From: Henriciella sp.
Lineage (GTDB): Bacteria; Pseudomonadota; Alphaproteobacteria; Caulobacterales; Hyphomonadaceae
Reading direction: 5' to 3'
Length of the DNA: 64,000 nucleotides
Assembly (NCBI RefSeq): GCF_029937755.1
Contig: NZ_JAPYPG010000010.1
Location: forward strand, 1 to 64,000
Below are positions 59,429-64,000 of this stretch, piece by piece (the first letter of the stretch is position 1; every line of letters begins with the position of its first letter). The notes below the pieces were generated by a model that worked only from the letters and a program-made list of their open reading frames with translations, ran no database searches and was not told the origin of the DNA. Position numbers and translations under genes: made by a program.

Positions 59429-59694
59429 TGGATGTGAAGGGACTTGCCGAACTTTGCCTCGCTGGCCCTCACGCCCTGCTCGTGATCCCGAAGCCGATAG
59501 CCTTCAAGCCGGGAGAGCGCATCAGGCTTGCCGGAAGGTCCGGGCCGCTTGGGCGCGTTCTCAATGTCAAAGAGAACGGCGACAGGCTCGATGTCTGCGC
59601 GAGCTTCGATTCCACTGAAATCCTGCGCTGGCTTGTCGGGAACGGGATGGTTCGGCTGGCGTCAAAACAAACGATTCACGGGGACGCACAATGA
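59425..59694 (+). CDS. Small phage protein, unknown
   Basis: The product is 89 aa. The central KPGERIRLAGRSGPLGRVLN and DRLDVCASFDSTEILRWL suggest a small beta-barrel followed by a helix. Unknown. Confidence 0.57.
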   Translation: MMDVKGLAELCLAGPHALLVIPKPIAFKPGERIRLAGRSGPLGRVLNVKENGDRLDVCASFDSTEILRWLVGNGMVRLASKQTIHGDAQ

Positions 59695-60236
59695 CCACAG
59701 CAACCCTACGGAGGCCCTCATTGGCCAAGAGACCCGGCAGAAAACGCAACCTCAAAGCCAAGCGCTATCCGAACGGCAGCGTCCACCGCCATGATGAGCG
59801 TGTCGGCCCGACGCCGGAGCTTGAAGCGCGGAGGAAGGCGTTGCTCGGATCGAAGAACGCCGCTGGTGAGACAGACTGCGTGCTCGATCACCTCGCATCG
59901 CCCGTCAGCCAGGTTCTCACGCAGAAGCAGGCCGAGGCGGGCAGGCGGTATGCGACGGCCCGTCTGCGCGCGCTCAGGGCGGCGGGCGTGTCTCCGGAAG
60001 CGAAGTCGCCTCGCATGGCTGAACGGATCGGCGGCTCACCGGCCCCGGCATGGGTTGGTGACGACGGCAAGGCGGCGCACTATTGGCGGAAGGCAAGACA
60101 GTGTGTTTTCGACTGTGGCGGCGACGTTCGGCGGATCATCGAGAAGGTCTGCATCGACAACTGCCACCCGAAAGCGCACGAGGTCCGCAGGCTTCGCATT
60201 GGCCTCGACGCGCTGGTGCGGATGTGGAGGATTTGA
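59691..60236 (+). CDS. Basic phage protein, possible late regulator
   Basis: The product is 181 aa, with a very basic N-terminus (LRRPSLAKRPGRKRNLKAKR) and a helical C-terminus (GGDVRRIIEKVCIDNCHPKA). Its place at the end of the early operon, just ahead of the terminase area, is that of late-gene antiterminators or regulators, but no family mark is seen. Confidence 0.6.
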   Translation: MTTATLRRPSLAKRPGRKRNLKAKRYPNGSVHRHDERVGPTPELEARRKALLGSKNAAGETDCVLDHLASPVSQVLTQKQAEAGRRYATARLRALRAAGVSPEAKSPRMAERIGGSPAPAWVGDDGKAAHYWRKARQCVFDCGGDVRRIIEKVCIDNCHPKAHEVRRLRIGLDALVRMWRI

Positions 60237-61240
60237 TGCCTGACGGTTTCCCTCCCGCTTCGCTCGACTGCACACGGCGCGCCCCTAAAACGGGATATAC
60301 CTCACCCGAAAAGGCCGACTACCGAGAGCGAGTATGGTCTGCGATTGGGAATGAGGCCGGTGTCTTTTTGACAGACCCGCGCGCCATGTGGCTGCTTTTA
60401 CCATCCCGTGAGGGCGCGGAGATCGAAGTCGCAATCCGGCACGGTATTCCAGAAGATCGCATCATTGCGATTGATGAGAATCCAGCGCTAATAGCTGTTT
60501 CGCACTGGCGGAAACGCTGGCCTCGCGTCAAGTATTTTGGATGTCCGGCGCGAGATGTTGGCAAAAAAATCGCCGATAGGGGATGGGTGCTTGCCGGAGC
60601 CAATCTTGACCTATGCTACAATTTTTCCGAAAGCCTGATTAACGAAGTCAATGCGTTCTTAGCCACAACACCGCGCTTTCATAACTTCTGTATTGCTGTG
60701 ACAATCATGAAAGGCAGAGAAGGAAGCGCGCTTGCTCGTTTCGTCAATGAAACCACATCGGAAGCCTTTAGCGAGTCTCGGATGGCGGCACTTTTTGACC
60801 AGAGTGCCCTTTGCAGCAGTCCGTGGAGCGTATTAGATCAGGGGAAATACCGCGCTAGCAAGACGGCTGCGATATGGGCAGTCTTGAGGGGGTGTCCAGA
60901 ACAGCACCCGCCATCGATTAGACCTTTGCTGGCAAAGATAGAGCGGCTCACAAGAAAGGCGGAGCGGATTGACCGTCTTGCCCGAGTATTGCGAGCTAGG
61001 GTCCAGAATGACATCGCTTTAAATCCCAGAAAAGCAGACCGGAAATACTCGCTTAGTCATCTTAGAAAAAGGGTGGATTTGCGCAACGCCGCCGTGCGGA
61101 CAATTGACATTAGGCAAGAGCATCTCAGCAGAGAGGTGTCAGAGGCTCTGCACTTGCATTGGTCCAGCACGGTAGGGGCGATCCCTGCGTGGCCATGGTT
61201 TTGGAAGCCGAAAGTATCGCACACTATGCGTAGTGTATAG
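60236..61240 (+). CDS. AT-rich cargo-type gene, Rossmann-like fold suspected
   Basis: The product is 334 aa from ATG 60236, sharing the A of the preceding TGA. Base content is clearly richer in A+T than its neighbours. Part of the sequence looks like a methyltransferase-type Rossmann core: HGIPEDRIIAIDENPALI near 80-97 (acidic end of strand 2), then GANLDLCYNFSESLINEVNA near 120-139. No SAM motif I or NPPY is certain. The C-terminal third is basic and helical (KIERLTRKAERIDRLARVLR). It may be a late arrival in the phage. Confidence 0.6.
   Translation: MPDGFPPASLDCTRRAPKTGYTSPEKADYRERVWSAIGNEAGVFLTDPRAMWLLLPSREGAEIEVAIRHGIPEDRIIAIDENPALIAVSHWRKRWPRVKYFGCPARDVGKKIADRGWVLAGANLDLCYNFSESLINEVNAFLATTPRFHNFCIAVTIMKGREGSALARFVNETTSEAFSESRMAALFDQSALCSSPWSVLDQGKYRASKTAAIWAVLRGCPEQHPPSIRPLLAKIERLTRKAERIDRLARVLRARVQNDIALNPRKADRKYSLSHLRKRVDLRNAAVRTIDIRQEHLSREVSEALHLHWSSTVGAIPAWPWFWKPKVSHTMRSV
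61221..61236. repeat. Short perfect inverted repeat at gene end
   Basis: ACACTA (61221-61226), TGCG, TAGTGT (61231-61236), overlapping the stop of the previous gene. No T-run; meaning unknown. Confidence 0.4.
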
Positions 61241-61329
61241 CCACCCCGCTATCCACAACCTCTAGCCCAACCCCCTTGACACACGAAACGAACACATAGA
61301 GAACCTGCATAAATTCAGTGTTCAGAAAT

Positions 61330-61361
61330 GCGCCTAGGGCTCACGCTCTCAGGCGCTTTTT
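61330..61361 (+). terminator. Terminator of the rightward early operon
   Basis: GCGCCT (61330-61335) and AGGCGC (61351-61356) followed by five T. The 15-base loop includes GAGC/GCTC pairing. It would end early transcription; read-through would need an antiterminator. Confidence 0.6.
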
Positions 61362-61376
61362 CGTATCTGCGGCAGC

Positions 61377-61730
61377 GTGTCGGATAGAAGCGGAAGCCGG
61401 GAAGCCAGTGACCGTCACGCAATGCCCGGCCCGCAGATAATGAGCAAGTCGCCCAGAAGCCCGAACTGTCACCGTATGGTGCGCGTTCCACCCAATCGGT
61501 TGGATAGGTCCATGGGCGCAGATACGTCGTCAGCGGTTATCCGCTGGCACCCCAGCACCCCGTTTAACGGCAGGCTGGGACTTGTAAGACGCAAGAGGGT
61601 GGAGTTGATCACCACCGGGCGGCGTCTATACGATGTGGCCCGGCAGCGCATCGCGAATACGAGCCTACCCGATTGGGCGCTACTGCCGGTCAATTTTCAG
61701 CGGGTACTCGCCACAGGTCAAATGCGATGA
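61377..61730 (+). CDS. Weakly supported phage protein (tentative)
   Basis: The 117-aa frame starts at GTG 61377; an internal ATG at 61476 is an alternative. The C-terminal half (VELITTGRRLYDVARQRIAN, LPDWALLPVNFQRVLATGQ) reads as protein-like, while the N-terminal half is Ser/Pro/Arg-rich. No clear ribosome site. Could be chance. Confidence 0.35.
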   Translation: MSDRSGSREASDRHAMPGPQIMSKSPRSPNCHRMVRVPPNRLDRSMGADTSSAVIRWHPSTPFNGRLGLVRRKRVELITTGRRLYDVARQRIANTSLPDWALLPVNFQRVLATGQMR

Positions 61731-61782
61731 CATAGGGCGGGCGAGCTAAGAGAATGCATGTGAGACTGCCCGCTCCCCCCTT

Positions 61783-61853
61783 CACCGCCCGGCGATCGAA
61801 CCGGCCGACACCCTCCCTCCTGTAGCGACCGTGGCTTCATGTGCCGGGCGGTG
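61783..61853. repeat. Long-range 11-bp perfect inverted repeat
   Basis: CACCGCCCGGC (61783-61793) and GCCGGGCGGTG (61843-61853), with 49 bases between. It lies about 430 bases before the terminase small subunit gene; it may be a structured RNA, a cos/pac element or a protein site. Confidence 0.55.
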
Positions 61854-61874
61854 ATGACCTGAAACGGAGAGCGT

Positions 61875-62189
61875 ATGCGAGAGAAGCGTAAGCTGGAAGA
61901 CTGGGATAACGGCGAAGACGTGTGGTTCGACCGCATTGAGATCCAGCACATCACTCAAACGCATACCGCATACATGCTCGCCAACGGCTGCCAGGGCCTT
62001 CTCACAGACCAGCTGTTCGACAGCTTCCATGACGCTTACGCCGAGTTGAAAAAGCAGAATGGCCCCGACGCAGACATCGATGAGCAAATCGTCCGCGTTG
62101 TAGTCTCGATCATCCCTGACAATGGCGACTACCGCTACGAAGATTTCAATGAGCGCGGTCGGCACAAATGGGGCAGTGACTCGCGTTGA
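61875..62189 (+). CDS. Phage protein, unknown
   Basis: The product is 104 aa from ATG 61875 (ACGGAGAGC upstream). Acidic, with aromatic residues (LEDWDNGEDVWFDRIEIQH) and a helical middle (LTDQLFDSFHDAYAELKKQN). Unknown; first gene before the terminase pair. Confidence 0.62.
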   Translation: MREKRKLEDWDNGEDVWFDRIEIQHITQTHTAYMLANGCQGLLTDQLFDSFHDAYAELKKQNGPDADIDEQIVRVVVSIIPDNGDYRYEDFNERGRHKWGSDSR

Positions 62190-62278
62190 AATATAAACCT
62201 GTGGCTTCTGGCTTCACGGGCTGAACACTCGCAAACCTACATCAAAGGGTGAAACATTAACGTTTCTCGATAAAGATC

Positions 62279-62725
62279 ATGGCCGAAGACGAGAAGAACA
62301 AGGGTGGCAGGCCGCGCCTGTATGACGACCCGGCCCTCTTCGAGGCCAAGGTCGAGCAATACTTCGATAAGTGCGACGACGCGGAAAAGCCTCGCATCCC
62401 GACTGTCGCAGGCCTCGCCTATGAGCTTGGTTTCGCCAGCCGCCAGAGCCTTCTCGACTACGAAAAGGATGAGCGGTTTTCTTGCGCCGTATCGCGGGCG
62501 AGACTTCGCATCGAGATGGACCGATCCGAGCGCCTGGTCTCGAAAGATCAATATACGCCCGGTCTGCCGATGGACCTTGCCAGCAATCACGGCTGGACCA
62601 CGGCCCGCACTGAGACGGATGCGAACGTCACGATAAAGGACGCTGCCCGGACCCTTGATGACAAGCTCAGTAAATACGCTGACGCCGCCTCAGATGCGTT
62701 CGCTCCTGAAGGAGCTGACGACTGA
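62279..62725 (+). CDS. terS: Phage terminase small subunit
   Basis: Recognises the phage genome for packaging. The product is 148 aa. GGRPRLYDDPALFEAKVEQY near 9-28 and PTVAGLAYELGFASRQSLLD near 41-60 (HTH) match terminase small subunits of the P22 gp3-like/DNA-packaging group. It overlaps the large subunit gene. No good ribosome site is seen before the ATG. Confidence 0.85.
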   Translation: MAEDEKNKGGRPRLYDDPALFEAKVEQYFDKCDDAEKPRIPTVAGLAYELGFASRQSLLDYEKDERFSCAVSRARLRIEMDRSERLVSKDQYTPGLPMDLASNHGWTTARTETDANVTIKDAARTLDDKLSKYADAASDAFAPEGADD

Positions 62726-63953
62726 GGAGAAGGCGGCGCTCAACTATCGCTGGGAGTTCTGGGCAAGGCCCGACCAGCTTGAGCCGTCCGGTGACTGGTG
62801 GACGGTCTGGCTCGCCCTTGCTGGACGCGGCTGGGGTAAGACCCGCTGCGGTGCCGAATGGGTGCGCCAGATCAAGAACGAGGTTGGCCGCATCGGCCTG
62901 ATCGCTCCGACCGCTGCCGATGCCCGTGATGTCATGGTCGAAGGCGAAAGCGGTATCATGGCGATCTCGCCGCCCTGGGACCGTCCATTGTTCGAGCCGT
63001 CCAAGCGCCGGCTGACATGGGATAACGGGGCCATGGCAACGCTGTATTCAGCGGATGAGCCTGACCGGCTTCGCGGGCCCCAGCACGCCGCACTCTGGTG
63101 TGATGAGCTGGCCGCATGGAAATACATGCAGGAAGCATGGGACATGGCGATGTTCGGGCTGCGGCTTGGTAATCGCCCGAAGGTCTGCGCGACGACGACG
63201 CCGCGACCACTGCCCCTGATCCGCGAATTGCTGAAGTCGAAAACGACCTGCGTCAGTCGCGGTCGGACATATGACAATCTGGCCAACCTTGCCCCGGCCT
63301 TCCGGGCGGCAGTGTTGGCGAAGTATGAGGGCACACGCCTCGGCCGCCAGGAACTGAACGCGGAAGTCCTGGACGATGTGCCGGGGGCGCTCTGGACCAG
63401 GCAGACAATCGAGGAAGCGCTGTGGCGCAATGACCTGCCGGACATGAAGCGGATCGTGGTTGCGGTCGACCCGTCCGGGGCTTCTGGAACCGATGGCGAG
63501 AAGGCAGATAGTATCGGGATCGTGGCCGCTGGCCTCGGTGTTGATGGTCTCGGCTACATTCTCGCTGACAGGACATGCGACCTTTCCCCGGCTGGCTGGG
63601 GGCGGCGCACGGTCGATACCTATAACGAGTTTGGCGCCGATCGCGTGGTTGCTGAGCGGAACTATGGCGGGGCCATGGTCGAGCACGTCATCCGCACCGT
63701 CGATAAGTCGGTGAGCTACAAGGAAGTGGTCGCCAGCCGGGGCAAGGTCATTCGGGCCGAGCCGGTTGCCGCCCTCTACGAACAAGGACGGGTCCGCCAT
63801 GTCGGCGGGCTGACTGAACTCGAAGACCAGATGTGCGCAATGACGAGCGACGGGTACATGGGCGATGGCTCTCCCGACAGGCTCGATGCTGCTGTCTGGG
63901 CGCTGAGCGACCTGATGCTTGGTGATGCACCTTATACGCTGGATTGGGTCTGA
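62694..63953 (+). CDS. terL: Phage terminase large subunit
   Basis: ATP-driven DNA packaging motor with a nuclease domain. The product is 419 aa from ATG 62694; an in-frame ATG at 62655 is also possible, and both overlap terS. Walker A GRGWGKT at 44-50, Walker B ALWCDE (D137, E138), motor motif CATTTPRP near 165-172, and the RNase H-like nuclease with VVAVDPSG (D259), VVAERNYGG and RLDAAVWAL near the end. Complete. Confidence 0.95.
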   Translation: MRSLLKELTTEEKAALNYRWEFWARPDQLEPSGDWWTVWLALAGRGWGKTRCGAEWVRQIKNEVGRIGLIAPTAADARDVMVEGESGIMAISPPWDRPLFEPSKRRLTWDNGAMATLYSADEPDRLRGPQHAALWCDELAAWKYMQEAWDMAMFGLRLGNRPKVCATTTPRPLPLIRELLKSKTTCVSRGRTYDNLANLAPAFRAAVLAKYEGTRLGRQELNAEVLDDVPGALWTRQTIEEALWRNDLPDMKRIVVAVDPSGASGTDGEKADSIGIVAAGLGVDGLGYILADRTCDLSPAGWGRRTVDTYNEFGADRVVAERNYGGAMVEHVIRTVDKSVSYKEVVASRGKVIRAEPVAALYEQGRVRHVGGLTELEDQMCAMTSDGYMGDGSPDRLDAAVWALSDLMLGDAPYTLDWV

Positions 63954-63954
63954 C

Positions 63955-64000
63955 ATGGGCTATGATATGATTGCCGCCGACAGCCTCCGCAGCTTCCAGA
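63955..64000 (+). CDS. Start of the next phage gene (probably portal), partial
   Basis: ATG 63955, one base after the terL stop, reads MGYDMIAADSLRSFQ to the window edge. In most phages the portal gene follows terL; nothing in these 15 residues proves it. Confidence 0.45.
   Translation, partial: MGYDMIAADSLRSFQ

Larger units (their letters stand above)
61241..61874. other. Mostly non-coding stretch before the terminase genes
   Basis: Contains a near-consensus DnaA box (CTATCCACA, 61249-61257), a TTGACA at 61276 with no convincing -10, a terminator at 61330, one weak open frame (61377-61730) and an 11-base inverted repeat with a 49-base loop (61783-61853). Its position just upstream of the terminase genes is that of cos or pac sites. 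Confidence 0.5.
42231..64000. mobile_element. Temperate prophage, left portion (continues past window)
   Basis: From the cut tRNA-Leu to the window end every gene fits a phage plan: tyrosine integrase and excisionase, a leftward recombination operon with YqaJ and ERF, a repressor/Cro immunity region with repeated operators, a rightward replication operon, and terminase genes. Genes are small and mostly overlap by one to eight bases. No chromosomal housekeeping gene appears after 42231. The right end lies outside the window. Confidence 0.93.

Noticed and set aside
1-64000. CRISPR arrays, insertion sequences or rRNA genes
   Set aside because: No regularly spaced repeats, transposase motifs or rRNA-like stretches were seen.

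Overview
The window comes from a GC-rich alphaproteobacterial chromosome. The order tuf, S10-spc-alpha ribosomal cluster, secY, adk, rpsM, rpsK, rpoA, rplQ is alphaproteobacterial. Acyl-CoA, crotonase and thiolase genes, tandem spinster-like MFS genes and phage-borne GapR/GcrA-type proteins suggest a stalked or budding marine group such as Hyphomonadaceae. That family assignment is inference only.

Region 1 (1-14840) is the translation and transcription block. It holds the 3' end of tuf, an antisense cytidine deaminase, then a tightly packed operon from rpsJ to adk. A fresh strong promoter at about 12353 drives rpsM-rpsK-rpoA-rplQ, which ends at a hairpin terminator shared with the convergent acyl-CoA dehydrogenase. 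Most gene junctions overlap or are only a few bases apart.

Region 2 (14844-42138) is ordinary chromosomal metabolism: acyl-CoA dehydrogenase, two tandem alpha/beta hydrolases, nitronate monooxygenase, rnhA, thrB, two tandem MFS transporters, a secreted cyclase, a cold shock protein, a xi-class GST, a DEAD-box helicase, radC, map, a TauD-type dioxygenase, a SatD/membrane-protein pair, OsmC, a serine hydrolase lipoprotein, a CinA-type domain protein, a cNMP-domain thioredoxin-reductase-like fusion, enoyl-CoA hydratase, two small secreted proteins and thiolase.

Region 3 (about 42207-64000 and beyond) is the left part of a temperate siphovirus-type prophage. It is inserted in the anticodon stem-loop of tRNA-Leu(UAA), and only the 5' half of that tRNA is present here. 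A leftward operon carries integrase, excisionase, HNH nucleases, a DUF1643 protein, a YqaJ exonuclease, an ERF annealing protein and many small genes. The immunity region has an S24-type repressor, a Cro-like protein, a HEPN-motif protein and two clusters of a palindromic operator (GTCACCA-N3-TGGTGAC) that sit inside or over the predicted promoters. The rightward operon carries a ParB-like protein, a small DNA methyltransferase, a GcrA-like HTH protein, RusA, a DUF559-type nuclease, a DUF1376 replication protein, a GapR-like protein, a standalone DnaA domain IV protein, then terminase small and large subunits. The next gene (probably the portal) is cut by the window edge.

The most interesting ideas are: (a) a phage module that copies parts of the alphaproteobacterial cell-cycle and replication circuit; (b) a lambda-like two-sided switch with a HEPN candidate defence gene inside it; (c) a cluster of perfect GC-rich hairpins in a stretch without a convincing gene; (d) a tRNA broken at the anticodon loop with no 3' half restored on this side; and (e) a hairpin that would hide the ribosome binding site of a small secreted-protein gene. 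No CRISPR array or rRNA was seen.
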